Source: Lysobacterales bacterium
GTDB lineage: Bacteria > Pseudomonadota > Gammaproteobacteria > Xanthomonadales > SZUA-36
Direction of reading: 5' to 3'
DNA: 42,999 nucleotides
NCBI GenBank assembly: GCA_013042915.1
Contig: JABDPF010000009.1
Location: forward strand, 1-42,999
The notes below the pieces were generated by a model. It had not been told where the DNA came from. It made no database searches and saw nothing but the letters and a program-made list of their open reading frames with translations. Shown piece after piece: positions 1 to 8,736 of this stretch. Every line of letters starts with the position of its first letter. Within the stretch, counting starts at the first letter, position 1. A program made the translations under genes and the position numbers.

Positions 1-180
1 CAACTGCTCGCCCGTTCCGGCAATACCGGGTTCAGCTCGGGCCCGCACCTGCATTTCGCAATCCAACAGAACGTCGGCATGAAACTGGTTTCACTGCCGT
101 TCGAGTTCCGGCAAGGTGACGGCGGCACCGCGCCGCCGCGCGAGGGCCGCTTCGTGGGCGCGGTTCCGGGCACGGACTAA
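1..180 (+). CDS. M23 family metallopeptidase, C-terminal fragment
   Basis: This is the last 59 codons of a gene that begins before the window. The readable frame contains [14 protein letters not shown], matching the end of the LytM/M23 peptidase domain, where the HxH motif (here HLH) supplies zinc-binding and catalytic histidines. M23 enzymes cut peptidoglycan cross-links in the periplasm or activate amidases. After the HLHF motif come about 40 residues of Gly/Pro-rich tail before TAA at 178-180. Whether it is an active hydrolase or an EnvC/NlpD-like activator cannot be judged, because the N-terminal half and the first metal-binding motif are missing. Confidence 0.8.
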   Translation, partial: QLLARSGNTGFSSGPHLHFAIQQNVGMKLVSLPFEFRQGDGGTAPPREGRFVGAVPGTD

Positions 181-243
181 GCGGGATTTTCTAGGCCGCC
201 CCTTTCGGACTCTGGGTCGATGGCCTTCGCCGCTTCGGGATTC

Positions 244-252
244 TGATAGAAT
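244..252 (+). promoter_or_regulatory. Candidate extended -10 promoter for prfC
   Basis: TGATAGAAT matches an extended -10 element (TGn followed by TAGAAT, five of six to consensus) about 40 bases upstream of the prfC start. No good -35 hexamer lies at the right spacing, as expected for extended -10 promoters. Motif reading only. Confidence 0.4.
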
Positions 253-292
253 GGCGCGCCGCCGAACGTGCCAGCAAACTGCCGCAGGAACC

Positions 293-1900
293 ATGTCCGA
301 ACCGTCCTCAATACTCGAACGGGAAATCGATCGCCGCCGCACCTTCGCGATCATCTCGCACCCCGATGCCGGCAAGACCACGCTGACCGAAAAGCTCTTG
401 CTGTTTGGTGGCGCCATCCAGATGGCCGGCACCGTGAAAGCCCGCAAGGCAGCGCGTCACGCCACGTCCGACTGGATGAAGCTCGAAAAAGAGCGAGGCA
501 TCTCGGTGACGTCTTCGGTGATGCAGTTCAAGTACCATGACCGGGTCGTCAACCTGCTCGACACGCCGGGCCATGCGGATTTCTCCGAGGACACCTATCG
601 AACGCTGACGGCCGTCGACTCGGCCCTGATGGTGATCGACTGCGCCAAGGGTGTGGAAGAGCGTACGATCAAGCTGATGGAAGTCTGCCGCTTGCGCCAG
701 ACGCCGATCTTCACCTTCATCAACAAGCTCGACCGCGAGGGCCGCGAGCCGATCGAACTGCTCGACGAGGTCGAATCGGTACTGGGAATCCAGTGCGCGC
801 CGGTGACCTGGCCCATCGGCATGGGACAGCGGCTGAAGGGCGTCTATCACCTGCTGGACAACACCGTGCACCTGTACGAATCGGGCAAGAATTACGAGAC
901 CCAGCAAGCCGAGATCATCGAGGGCCTGGACAACCCGGAACTGGACGCGCGCCTGGGCACGGACGCGAGCGAACTTCGCGAGGAGATCGAGCTCGTACTG
1001 GGCGCCAGCCACGAATTCGACCCGCAGGCCTACCTGGCCGGAGAACAGACCCCGGTGTTCTTCGGCTCGGCAATCAACAATTTCGGCGTAACGCCGCTGC
1101 TGGACGCCTTCGTCGAGCACGCCCCGGCGCCAGGCCCACGCGACACGGTCGGCCGTACGGTGAATGCCGATGAAACCAGACTCACCGGCTTCGTTTTCAA
1201 GATACAGGCGAACATGGATCCAGCCCACCGCGACCGCGTGGCGTTCATGCGCATCTGTTCCGGGCGCTTCGAGGCCGGCATGAAGATGCAGCACGTTCGC
1301 CTGGGCAAGCCGGTCAAGGCAGCCAACGCGCTGACCTTCATGGCCCAGGACCGTGAACACGTCGAGAGCGCCTGGCCGGGCGATATCGTCGGCCTGCACA
1401 ACCACGGGACGATCAGCATCGGGGACACCTTTACCGAGGGCGAATCGCTGCAGTTCACGGGCATTCCACACTTCGCGCCGGAATTGTTCCGCCGCGCACA
1501 GTTGCGTGATCCGCTGAAACTCAAAGCCCTGCAAAAAGGCCTCGAGCAACTCTCCGAGGAGGGCGCGACACAGTTTTTTCGCCCGCTCATCAGCAATGAC
1601 CTGATCCTCGGCGCGGTCGGTATGCTGCAGTTCGACGTGGTGGCCTATCGTCTGAAAAACGAGTACGGCGTCGAGGCCAGTTTCGAGAAGATCAACGTGC
1701 AGACCGCCCGCTGGGTGCATTGCAAAGACGAGAAGATGCTGCAGGATTTCAAGCGGCAATTGCAGAACAACCTGGCCGAAGACGGCGCAGGACAACTGGT
1801 TTACCTGGCCCCGACCCGCGTCAACCTCCAACTGACCGAGGAACGCTGGCCGGACATCCGCTTCGCGGCGACCCGCGAGACCACGATCTTCGCCGACTGA
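293..1900 (+). CDS. prfC: Peptide chain release factor 3 (RF3)
   Basis: A 535-residue translational GTPase that removes RF1/RF2 from the ribosome after peptide release. The start at 293 gives [18 protein letters not shown], in register with known RF3 and close to the 529 residues of E. coli PrfC; the open frame extends further upstream but that part has no family resemblance. G-domain motifs are clear: SHPDAGKTT (residues 22-30, P-loop), DTPGH near residue 90, and NKLD at 144-147. The C-terminal FFRP and [11 protein letters not shown] stretches are typical of RF3 and separate it from EF-G. The MATE gene starts 4 bases after its stop, so the two are probably co-transcribed. Confidence 0.97.
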   Translation: MSEPSSILEREIDRRRTFAIISHPDAGKTTLTEKLLLFGGAIQMAGTVKARKAARHATSDWMKLEKERGISVTSSVMQFKYHDRVVNLLDTPGHADFSEDTYRTLTAVDSALMVIDCAKGVEERTIKLMEVCRLRQTPIFTFINKLDREGREPIELLDEVESVLGIQCAPVTWPIGMGQRLKGVYHLLDNTVHLYESGKNYETQQAEIIEGLDNPELDARLGTDASELREEIELVLGASHEFDPQAYLAGEQTPVFFGSAINNFGVTPLLDAFVEHAPAPGPRDTVGRTVNADETRLTGFVFKIQANMDPAHRDRVAFMRICSGRFEAGMKMQHVRLGKPVKAANALTFMAQDREHVESAWPGDIVGLHNHGTISIGDTFTEGESLQFTGIPHFAPELFRRAQLRDPLKLKALQKGLEQLSEEGATQFFRPLISNDLILGAVGMLQFDVVAYRLKNEYGVEASFEKINVQTARWVHCKDEKMLQDFKRQLQNNLAEDGAGQLVYLAPTRVNLQLTEERWPDIRFAATRETTIFAD

Positions 1901-1904
1901 TTCG

Positions 1905-3260
1905 ATGGAAGCCGCCGGGACCTTCAAGTCACTTTTTCCCGGTCGCGAGCGGCGCAAAATGATCTGGGGTATCGCCCTGCCCATCATGGGCGGGATGATG
2001 TCGCAGAACGTACTCAACCTGGTGGACATCGGCATGGTAGGCCGCCTTGGCGACGCCGCGCTGGCGGCCACCGGTATCGGCAGTTTCAGCAGTTATCTCG
2101 CCATTGCCTTCATCATCGGGCTGTCCGCCGGCGTGCAGGCACTGGCGGCCCGGCGCCTGGGGGAAGAGAAACACGGCGAGACCGCCATCCCGCTCAACGG
2201 CGGCCTGCTGCTGGCGCTGATCATCGGGCTGCCGCTCTGCCTGCTGCTGATCACCATCACGCCGTGGGCCTTCGGCTTTCTGACGCAGGATGCGCAGGTC
2301 CGCGAACTCGGCACACCCTATCTGCAGGTGCGTATCGCCAGCATGGTGGCGGTCGGAATGAACTTCTCGTTTCGCGGCTACTGGTCCGCCATCCACATGA
2401 CCGGCGTGTACCTGCGCACTCTGCTGATCATGCATGCGATCAACATCTTTCTGAACTGGGTGTTGATTTTCGGAAACCTGGGCGCACCCGAGCTGGGCGT
2501 GTTCGGCGCCGGGCTGGCCACGACCATCTCGCTGTACATCGGCACCCTGCTGTATTTTTTCTTTGCGCTCCGCCATGCCCGCGACAAGGGCTTCCTGCAT
2601 GGTATTCCTTCACGCCAGACCCTCTGGCAGCAACTCAAGCTGTCGCTACCGAGCAGTTTGCAGCAACTGTTCTTCGCAGCAGGCCTGGTCACCCTGGTCT
2701 GGATCGTCGGCAAGATCGGCACCCAGGAAGTCGCCGCCGTGAACATCCTGATGACCTTCCACCTCACCGTGCTTCTTCCCTCGTTCGGCGTCGCCCTGGC
2801 GGCTACCACGCTGGTGGGCAACGCGCTGGGGCGGGGGGACATCGAGGACGCCGCGGCCTGGGGCTGGAACTGCGCCGTGATGACCTTTGTCTACGGACTG
2901 GCCGTGGGCCTGGTGCTGATTCCGCTGGCCGGGCCTTTGTTGGGCGTCTTTCTGACCAATCCGGAAACCCGCGACCTCGCCTACGTGCCAATGCTGTTGT
3001 GGGCGTCGGCGATCGCCTTCGATACCGCCGGCATGGTGCTGATGAACGCCCTGATCGGAGCGGGCGACACCCGTCGGAGCATGTGGATCAGTGTCACCTG
3101 GCAGTGGTTGTTTTTCCTGCCGGCAGCTTACGTGGCCGGGCCGTTGCTCGGCTTTGGCCTGGTCGGTGTGTGGGCAATCAACGCGGTCTACCGCACCGCG
3201 CAGTCCGTCAACTGCGCGCGCCAGTGGGCCGGGCAAAAGTGGACCCATATCCGTATCTAG
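1905..3260 (+). CDS. MATE family multidrug/Na+ antiporter
   Basis: A 451-residue inner-membrane protein with about 12 hydrophobic segments. The N-terminal region (IALPIMGGMMSQNVLNLVDIG, then VGRLGDAALAATG) is the signature of MATE transporters in the NorM/DinF class, which export cationic drugs or metabolites in exchange for Na+ or H+. Length fits the family (about 440-470). It starts 4 bases after prfC and has no clear ribosome-binding site of its own, so translational coupling is likely. Its TAG stop overlaps the stop of the convergent XRE regulator in a shared CTAG. The substrate cannot be inferred from sequence. Confidence 0.93.
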   Translation: MEAAGTFKSLFPGRERRKMIWGIALPIMGGMMSQNVLNLVDIGMVGRLGDAALAATGIGSFSSYLAIAFIIGLSAGVQALAARRLGEEKHGETAIPLNGGLLLALIIGLPLCLLLITITPWAFGFLTQDAQVRELGTPYLQVRIASMVAVGMNFSFRGYWSAIHMTGVYLRTLLIMHAINIFLNWVLIFGNLGAPELGVFGAGLATTISLYIGTLLYFFFALRHARDKGFLHGIPSRQTLWQQLKLSLPSSLQQLFFAAGLVTLVWIVGKIGTQEVAAVNILMTFHLTVLLPSFGVALAATTLVGNALGRGDIEDAAAWGWNCAVMTFVYGLAVGLVLIPLAGPLLGVFLTNPETRDLAYVPMLLWASAIAFDTAGMVLMNALIGAGDTRRSMWISVTWQWLFFLPAAYVAGPLLGFGLVGVWAINAVYRTAQSVNCARQWAGQKWTHIRI

Positions 3261-3451
3261 GCTTCATCGTCGAAAATTTCCTCGATCGGCATGCCAAACA
3301 ACCGTGCCGCCTTAAACGCCAGCGGCAGGCTCGGGTCGAACTTGTCTTTCTCGATGGCGTTGATGGTCTGGCGGGAGACATTCAGTGCCTCGGCCAGGTC
3401 GGCCTGGGTCCAATCGCGCTCGGCCCGGAGCACCTTGAATCGGTTTTTCAT
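3257..3451 (-). CDS. Small XRE/Cro-CI family transcriptional regulator
   Basis: A 64-residue single-domain DNA-binding protein. The helix-turn-helix runs from about residue 15 to 36 (TQADLAEALNVSRQTINAIE), followed by KDKFDPSLPLAFKAARLF, the pattern of YozG-like minimal XRE regulators. ATG at 3451 overlaps the TGA of the upstream membrane-protein gene (ATGA), so the two are translationally coupled. A longer upstream frame exists but would overlap the partner gene and adds no homologous residues. Small XRE proteins paired with a short membrane protein commonly repress their own promoter. Here the shared promoter near 3911-3938 is flanked by AAGT/ACTT dyads that could be its operators (inference). 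Confidence 0.9.
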   Translation of the reverse strand: MKNRFKVLRAERDWTQADLAEALNVSRQTINAIEKDKFDPSLPLAFKAARLFGMPIEEIFDDEA

Positions 3452-3867
3452 CGGTAGCGCCAGACCATGAACATCGCGCTGGCCGCGTATGAAAGGCACA
3501 TCAGCATGAACATGTCGGAGACCTCCTCGTCCACGATGAAACCCCAGGTAACCGCCAGCATGTAGGCGGAGCAACCGACCAGGCTGATACCCAGTGAAAG
3601 CGAGAGCGCGTCCAGTTGGATTTTTCGTTGCAGATCATCCATGCGCTTGAGCATGTGCATGAAGAACCCCACCATGCCGAGGCCGACGGTGACGTTCAGC
3701 AGGATTCCGGCCACGCCGGCCCAATCGCTTACCCACCAGCCGTGCAGATGCGCCTTGTCCGCAATCGTAAGTGTTGCCATCCAGACGAAAATCCAGAGCA
3801 CGAGCAACAGCTGGTCCCGAATACTGCGGCGGTCATAGCTGCCGACTTCACGATTTTCACAACCCAT
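3448..3867 (-). CDS. Small integral membrane protein paired with the XRE regulator
   Basis: A 139-residue protein with about four hydrophobic segments: LLLVLWIFVWMATLTIA, a Gly/Val-rich segment near 50-72, LSLSLGISLVGCSAYMLAV, and a C-terminal segment MFMLMCLSYAASAMFMV. A charged loop, MLKRMDDLQRKIQLD, sits in the middle. I do not recognise a characterised family. A well-placed AAGGA lies about 10 bases upstream of ATG 3867. It is the first gene of a two-gene operon whose second gene overlaps it by 4 bases. Regulator-plus-membrane-protein pairs of this size are common and often envelope- or stress-related, but no function can be assigned here. Confidence 0.8.
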   Translation of the reverse strand: MGCENREVGSYDRRSIRDQLLLVLWIFVWMATLTIADKAHLHGWWVSDWAGVAGILLNVTVGLGMVGFFMHMLKRMDDLQRKIQLDALSLSLGISLVGCSAYMLAVTWGFIVDEEVSDMFMLMCLSYAASAMFMVWRYR

Positions 3868-3893
3868 AAGTCAATTTCCTTTTCCATAATGTA

Positions 3894-3951
3894 AAGTGTA
3901 CTTGTCCATAAGCATAAAGCCATTCGCTTTTTTGTCAAGTGTTATTTACTT
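3894..3951. promoter_or_regulatory. AAGT/ACTT dyads around the XRE operon promoter
   Basis: AAGTGTACTT (3894-3903) and AAGTGTTATTTACTT (3937-3951) are inverted repeats with the same AAGTGT...ACTT arms but different spacing. They lie on either side of the -10 and -35 elements of the minus-strand operon, in an AT-rich stretch unlike its GC-rich surroundings. Placement suggests operators for the XRE regulator (inference). Confidence 0.4.
3911..3938 (-). promoter_or_regulatory. Sigma70-type promoter of the membrane protein/XRE operon
   Basis: Read on the minus strand: TTGACA (3938-3933, perfect -35), a 16-base spacer, then TATGCT (3916-3911, four of six -10). This places transcription start about 35-40 bases upstream of ATG 3867. 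It is one of the better promoters in the window. Confidence 0.6.
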
Positions 3952-4030
3952 TTTGAAAAGTTTGATTGACATGAAACGAGTAGCCTCTCCGAGGCGACGG
4001 AGAAACGAGACCCGCTTGCGGATTTTTAGC

Positions 4031-4036
4031 TAGAAT
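4031..4036 (+). promoter_or_regulatory. Possible -10 element for the phosphorylase-phosphatase operon
   Basis: TAGAAT lies about 95 bases upstream of ATG 4131 and is the same hexamer seen before prfC and surA. A perfect TTGACA occurs at 3966-3971 but is about 60 bases away, too far to pair with it. The remaining leader to 4130 shows no other clear signal. Weak evidence. Confidence 0.25.
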
Positions 4037-4130
4037 ACGTCCCTGTTTGCCGACCCACTGACCGATCCCCCGGCCCGTTACGGATACCCGGCGCACCGGA
4101 CTCGACAAGACCAAGAAAAAGACAATCCCT

Positions 4131-5879
4131 ATGACCGACAAGAGCACGAGCAACGCGCAGCCCTACCCCAACGGGGTGATGATCAACGCCTACCCCGACA
4201 GCATCGGCTGCGAACTCCTCGATACCATGTGGATGCTGCGCAAACCCGATCTCGAGGGAGTTTTTTCGCTTTTCTATGTTCTGCCAACGTTTTTCCACAG
4301 CGACCTCGACCGTGGTTTCTCGGTTATCGACTACGACATCAACGAGGATTTCGTTTCGCCACGGGACCTGGAAATCGCGGCCGAGCTGGGCATGGGATTC
4401 AAATTCGACCTGGTGCTGAACCACATGTCGGTGGGCTCGCTGCAATTCCAGGACATGCTGCAAAAAGGCGACGAGTCCGACTACCGGGATTTCTTTATCG
4501 ACTGGAACGAGTTCTGGTCCGGGCACGGCGACATCGGGCCGGAGGGCTACATTATTCCTGAACAGAAATACCTGGACAGGCTGTTCATGCGCAAACCGGA
4601 GATGCCCATCCTCAAGGTCCGGTTTCCCGATGGCTCAGAGCGCCCCTACTGGAATACCTTTTACCAGGAGGTCAATTACCAGCCGCTGACCATCGACGAC
4701 CTCGAGGGCATTGAGGGTTTGCCCTCCGAACATGCCGAGATCATCCTGATCAGGATCAATACGGCAATTGCGGCGCAGCAAGATTTTAGCGAACTGACGC
4801 TCGACGGCTACCGCGAGCAACTGATGAACATCGTCGAGCAGAAACGCCAGTACCTCGGCCAAATGGACCTCAATGCCGGTTCGGAAAAAGTATGGGAGTT
4901 TTACGACGAGACGCTGCAGAAGCTTTCCGGCTACGGCGCCGAGTTCGTGAGGCTCGACGCCTTCGCCTACCTGCACAAGGCCGTGGGCGAAACCAATTTC
5001 TTCAACAAGCCGGGAACCTGGGAATATCTTGAGCGCCTCAAGCACCTGGCCGCCAACCACGGCCTCACCCTGTTGCCCGAGATTCATGCCGAATACGGAA
5101 GCGGCCTGCACGAGGAAGTCGCAGCGCAGGGGTTCCCGGTATACGACTTTTTCCTGCCCGGACTGGTGATCGACGCACTCGACCGTGGGTTGAACACGCC
5201 GCTTTTGCGCTGGATCGGGGAACTGGACGAAACCGGCATCCACACCGTCAACATGCTGGGCTGCCACGACGGCATCCCCGTGCTCGACCTGAGGGGCAAA
5301 GACGTCGATGGCGAGTATCGCGAGGGATTGCTGACCGACGATGAGATAGAGGCGGTGATCGAAAACATCCTTGCGCGCGGCGGCCGCATCAAGAACCTTT
5401 ACGGGCCCGACGGCAGGAAGATTGCTTATTACCAGGTCAACGCCACGTACTTCAGTGCCCTGGGCGAGGACGAGCAGAAACTGCTGCTGGCGAGAGCCAT
5501 CCAGATTTTTACGCCGGGGATTCCGCAGGTTTGGTACCTGGACCTGTTTGCGGGTAAAAACGACTACGCGGCCGCAGACCGCGGTGGCACCGGCGGCCAC
5601 AAAGAAATCAACCGCACGACCCTCTCGCTGGCCGATATCGAAAACGGCCTGCAAACGGAGGTCGTGCGACAGCAATTGCAGTTACTGAGACTGCGCAACA
5701 CGCACCCGGCTTTTTCCGGCACGCTGGAAATCCACGATACGCCGTCCGACCGACTGCACCTGACCTGGCGCGACGGCGACGCCTACGCCATACTCGAGGC
5801 CAACCTGCGAAGTCACAATTTCAGCGTGACCCACCGTGGCGGGCCCGGCAGAGACGGTGTCATGCGTTTCGTGCGTTGA
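4131..5879 (+). CDS. GH13_18-type sucrose/glucoside phosphorylase
   Basis: A 582-residue alpha-amylase superfamily enzyme of the sucrose phosphorylase subfamily (GH13_18), cytoplasmic. Family members use phosphate to split a glucoside into alpha-glucose-1-phosphate plus an acceptor. The N-terminus NAYPDSIG and LPTFFHSDLDRGFSVIDY match the sucrose phosphorylase start. The catalytic residues are readable: nucleophile Asp276 (VRLDAF), acid/base Glu317 (LLPEIHAEYG) and transition-state stabiliser Asp380 (GCHDGIPVLD). Compared with classical sucrose phosphorylase, about 60 residues (roughly 184-243) are inserted between WNTFYQEV and QMDLNAGSEKVWEFY. The CHDGIP motif differs from the THDGIG of classical enzymes and recalls sucrose-6'-phosphate phosphorylase. 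The acceptor (fructose, fructose-6-phosphate, glycerol, glycerate) is therefore undecided. A phosphatase gene starts 25 bases downstream. Confidence 0.85.
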   Translation: MTDKSTSNAQPYPNGVMINAYPDSIGCELLDTMWMLRKPDLEGVFSLFYVLPTFFHSDLDRGFSVIDYDINEDFVSPRDLEIAAELGMGFKFDLVLNHMSVGSLQFQDMLQKGDESDYRDFFIDWNEFWSGHGDIGPEGYIIPEQKYLDRLFMRKPEMPILKVRFPDGSERPYWNTFYQEVNYQPLTIDDLEGIEGLPSEHAEIILIRINTAIAAQQDFSELTLDGYREQLMNIVEQKRQYLGQMDLNAGSEKVWEFYDETLQKLSGYGAEFVRLDAFAYLHKAVGETNFFNKPGTWEYLERLKHLAANHGLTLLPEIHAEYGSGLHEEVAAQGFPVYDFFLPGLVIDALDRGLNTPLLRWIGELDETGIHTVNMLGCHDGIPVLDLRGKDVDGEYREGLLTDDEIEAVIENILARGGRIKNLYGPDGRKIAYYQVNATYFSALGEDEQKLLLARAIQIFTPGIPQVWYLDLFAGKNDYAAADRGGTGGHKEINRTTLSLADIENGLQTEVVRQQLQLLRLRNTHPAFSGTLEIHDTPSDRLHLTWRDGDAYAILEANLRSHNFSVTHRGGPGRDGVMRFVR

Positions 5880-5904
5880 GCAGACACCACGGAGATTGGA
5901 TGAC

Positions 5905-6720
5905 ATGAGAATTCTGGCGACCGACATGGACCGCACCCTGCTTCCCAACGGCCATTGGGAAGCCGACGAGCAAGCCATCGAATTGTTCAATGAACTGACC
6001 CGCACACACGATATCCTGGTGGTGTATGTAACGGGCCGCAACCAGGCGCTTACCGAAGCGGCAGTCGAGGAGTTTGGCGTCCGCCCGCCCGACATCCTGA
6101 TCGGCGACGTCGGCACGACGATCCGCAAATACGAGAAGGGCGAGTGGCGTTTCGACGAGGGATGGACGGCTCACGTTCGACGGGTGAGTCCGCGTTGGGA
6201 CGCGGAGGCGATCAAGGCCGCAGTCGCCGGCATCGACGGCCTGCGCGAACAGGAGTCCGAGCACCAGAACCCCTTCAAGCAGAGCTATTACGCCGACCAC
6301 GGGCGCCGGGAGGAAATCCTCGCGCAGATTGGAAAACGCGTCGAGGGCCGTTTTGACGAGGTTATCGTCTACAGCTACGACTCGATGGACGAAAAAGGGC
6401 TGGTCGATTTTCTGCCCGACAGCGCCACCAAGCAAACGGCTCTGGAATACGTGGCCGAGGAATACAGCTGCGAAAAGGGCGAGGTGGTGTTCTGTGGGGA
6501 TAGCGGCAACGACATTTTTCCGCTAACCGCCGGCTTTTCCGGTGTGCTGGTGCGAAATGCCGACGACCAGTTGGTCGAGAATGTCCGCAGGGCGATGGCC
6601 CAGAACCCCTCGCTGAAAGTCTATTTCGCCGAGGGCGGTTTCAGGGGGCTCAACGGGTATTACACCAGCGGCGTACTGGAAGGCGCCGATCACTACGGCC
6701 TGTTCGACACCGGCCGCTGA
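5905..6720 (+). CDS. Sucrose-6-phosphate phosphatase-like HAD hydrolase
   Basis: A 271-residue HAD-superfamily phosphatase of the sucrose-phosphate phosphatase (SPP/Cof) class. Motif I is TDMDRTLLP with nucleophile Asp7 and general acid Asp9. Motif II is the Thr in YVTGRN. Motif III is a Lys in SATKQTALEY. Motif IV, FCGDSGND, is intact. The cap contains GTTIRKYEKGEW and the ending FRGLNGYYTSGVLEGADHYGLF, as in sucrose phosphatases. ATG 5905 follows a GGAGATTGGA ribosome-binding region; the open frame extends upstream but overlaps the phosphorylase. It probably dephosphorylates sucrose-6-phosphate made by the convergent synthase. Pairing with a phosphorylase leaves a related sugar phosphate possible. 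Confidence 0.85.
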   Translation: MRILATDMDRTLLPNGHWEADEQAIELFNELTRTHDILVVYVTGRNQALTEAAVEEFGVRPPDILIGDVGTTIRKYEKGEWRFDEGWTAHVRRVSPRWDAEAIKAAVAGIDGLREQESEHQNPFKQSYYADHGRREEILAQIGKRVEGRFDEVIVYSYDSMDEKGLVDFLPDSATKQTALEYVAEEYSCEKGEVVFCGDSGNDIFPLTAGFSGVLVRNADDQLVENVRRAMAQNPSLKVYFAEGGFRGLNGYYTSGVLEGADHYGLFDTGR

Positions 6721-6762
6721 CCTGGCCGACCTTTTGCAACCGGCAGGTCTCACGACTCGCAG

Positions 6763-6779
6763 CGGGGCGCTCAGCCCCG
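6763..6779. other. GC hairpin at the convergent junction of the sucrose arms
   Basis: CGGGGC-GCTCA-GCCCCG forms a perfect 6-bp stem with a 5-base loop and includes the amylosucrase stop codon. Neither strand has a T-run after it, so it is not a classical intrinsic terminator. It could still slow or end transcription coming from both sides. Confidence 0.4.
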
Positions 6780-8729
6780 GGTGCTCAACCAGTAGAACTT
6801 CCGCGGCGGCACAACCAGCTTGTCGCTGAACATCGCCGGGGCTTCGCCTGAATAAAGGTCCCGGAGCGGTCCGCGTGCGAATCGGCTGCGATGGCCAAGG
6901 TCATCCATTGTGATCGCGTGGGGCAGCTCGTCGAAATTCACTACCACCAGCACCTGGTCGCTGAAGTCCACCGGATTGCTGCGAATGAACGCGAAAAGGT
7001 GGGGGTTTCGAGTGTCGATCAGCTCGCGATTGTTGAAGTCGGCGAAAGCAGGGGTGCTTTTGCGTACCGCGATCATGTGCGATATGCCGTCGAAAATCTG
7101 TTGCTCGGTCGTTCCCCGCTGGTGTCGGCGCTCCGCCTTCTCCCAATCGATCACGGGCCGGTGAATCCAACGCGTGTCGTGCGCCTTGCTCTCGTCTTGC
7201 ATGAAGGAGGGATCGTTCAGGGTGCCGATCTCGTCGCCATGATAGAGCAGCGGAATGCCCCCGAAGGACATGATCATGGCGTGCAGCAGCAGGATCAGGT
7301 CGATGCAATGCTGGATCGCTTCCTCGTCACCCTGTTCGCATGCCGCCTCGAGGCCCACCAGGGAGGCCAGTGAGCCCGAAATACGTGCATCGCCGCTCTT
7401 CTCGTCGCGCCCAAACGGAACGCCGCGCGCCAGCGAGCCTTCAAAGGCCCCGGTGAAATAATCGAGCAGGAAGCGGCGGTGCGCCGCGGGCTCGTAACCG
7501 GCGCGCGCCACGTCGGCGTCGTCGAAGCCCAGCCCGATATCGTCGTGGCAACGCACGTAGTTCAGCCAGGTCGCGCGGTCCAGCTTGGCGGGCAGGCTGC
7601 TGATGCCCTCGTCCAGCAGCTTTGCGTTACGGGTGGCCACGGCGTCCCACAGCAGCGCCATGAACGTGGCGTTGTAGGCGATTTCGCATTCCTTGGCGAT
7701 GACCGCGTCCTCGCCGAAGTACTTGATGATCTCGACCGGCGCCACGATCGCCTCGGCGATGAACAGCACGCCCGGAGCGGTCACCTGGCAGCAGTCCTTG
7801 AGCAACTGCAAAATCAGGTGCGCCTCGCGCTCGTTCTGGCTGACCGTGCCGATCTTTTTCCACAGGAAGGCCACCGCGTCGAGGCGCAGGATGTCGGCGC
7901 CCCGGTTGGCCCAAAACAGCAGGACGTCGAGCATCTCGATGAACACCGCCGGATTGCTCCAGTTGAGATCCCACTGGTAGGTGTTGAACACCGTCATGAC
8001 CCACTTTTCCATTTCGGGGTCCCAGGTGAAGTTGCCGGGTGCGTTTTCCGGGAAGATCTCCGGCAGGGTTTCCTCGAACATGTCCGGAACGGTGCGGTCG
8101 TCAAAGATGTAAAAGTAATCCTGGTATTTTTTTTCTCCCGCCCGCGCCCGCGCGGCCCATTCGTGCTGATCGGAGACATGGTTGACGACCACGTCGAGGG
8201 TTAGCAGCATCTCGCGCTGGCGCAGGTTGGCCGCCAGGGCTTCGAGGTCCTCCATGGTTCCCACTCGCTCGTCCACGGCGCGGTAATCGCTGACCGCATA
8301 GCCGCCGTCGCTGGCGCCCGGTGGACACTTCAGAATCGGCATCACGTGCAGCATGTTGACACCCAGTTCCTGCAGGTAAGCCAGGCGCCCACCGATGCCC
8401 TCGAGGTCGCCGGCGAAAGAGTTGGCGTACAGGGCTATGGCGGCCCATTCCTGGCTCAGGAACCAGTTGTGGTCGGACTCCCGCTGGCGATCCAGGCGCT
8501 TGGCGCTTTTGCGACGCTGGATATAGTTTTTCGCCAACACCTCCACCAGGCGGGCCATCTGTTCCTCGAAGTCATCGCGCTTTCCGTACAGCAGGTGAAA
8601 CAGCGAGTGGATGGCGTAAAAGTTGGCGCCCAGGCGGGAGTAGAAGTAGTGAAGCTGCTTCTTGCGAATCTCCGGCTTGATGTCCTCGAGAATCCGGTTC
8701 AGCAGGGAATGAGAGACCTGTTCGTACAT
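6771..8729 (-). CDS. ams: Amylosucrase (GH13_4)
   Basis: A 652-residue glucansucrase that converts sucrose into alpha-1,4-glucan plus fructose. The long helical N-terminal domain (HYFYSRLGANFYAIHSLFHLLYG) and the LYANSFAGDLEGI and VNHVSDQHEWA stretches are typical of amylosucrase. Catalytic residues fall at Asp284 (ILRLDAVAF), Glu326 (LFIAEAIVAP) and His395-Asp396 (VRCHDDIG), very close to the 286/328/393 numbering of the Neisseria enzyme. A TAGGAG ribosome-binding site precedes ATG 8729. It is the third gene of the sps-frk-ams operon, beginning 7 bases after the fructokinase stop. That matches known sucrose clusters in methanotrophs. The product would feed glycogen-like storage while fructose is recycled. 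Confidence 0.94.
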   Translation of the reverse strand: MYEQVSHSLLNRILEDIKPEIRKKQLHYFYSRLGANFYAIHSLFHLLYGKRDDFEEQMARLVEVLAKNYIQRRKSAKRLDRQRESDHNWFLSQEWAAIALYANSFAGDLEGIGGRLAYLQELGVNMLHVMPILKCPPGASDGGYAVSDYRAVDERVGTMEDLEALAANLRQREMLLTLDVVVNHVSDQHEWAARARAGEKKYQDYFYIFDDRTVPDMFEETLPEIFPENAPGNFTWDPEMEKWVMTVFNTYQWDLNWSNPAVFIEMLDVLLFWANRGADILRLDAVAFLWKKIGTVSQNEREAHLILQLLKDCCQVTAPGVLFIAEAIVAPVEIIKYFGEDAVIAKECEIAYNATFMALLWDAVATRNAKLLDEGISSLPAKLDRATWLNYVRCHDDIGLGFDDADVARAGYEPAAHRRFLLDYFTGAFEGSLARGVPFGRDEKSGDARISGSLASLVGLEAACEQGDEEAIQHCIDLILLLHAMIMSFGGIPLLYHGDEIGTLNDPSFMQDESKAHDTRWIHRPVIDWEKAERRHQRGTTEQQIFDGISHMIAVRKSTPAFADFNNRELIDTRNPHLFAFIRSNPVDFSDQVLVVVNFDELPHAITMDDLGHRSRFARGPLRDLYSGEAPAMFSDKLVVPPRKFYWLSTRG

Positions 8730-8736
8730 AGCGCTC

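Noticed and set aside
308-2071. A 587-codon open frame on the minus strand opposite prfC
   Set aside because: It is a mirror frame of the GC-rich prfC gene with low-complexity composition and no family resemblance, while prfC on the plus strand is unmistakable.
3966-3971. Perfect TTGACA as -35 for the phosphorylase operon
   Set aside because: No -10-like hexamer lies 15-19 bases downstream; the nearest TAGAAT is about 60 bases away.
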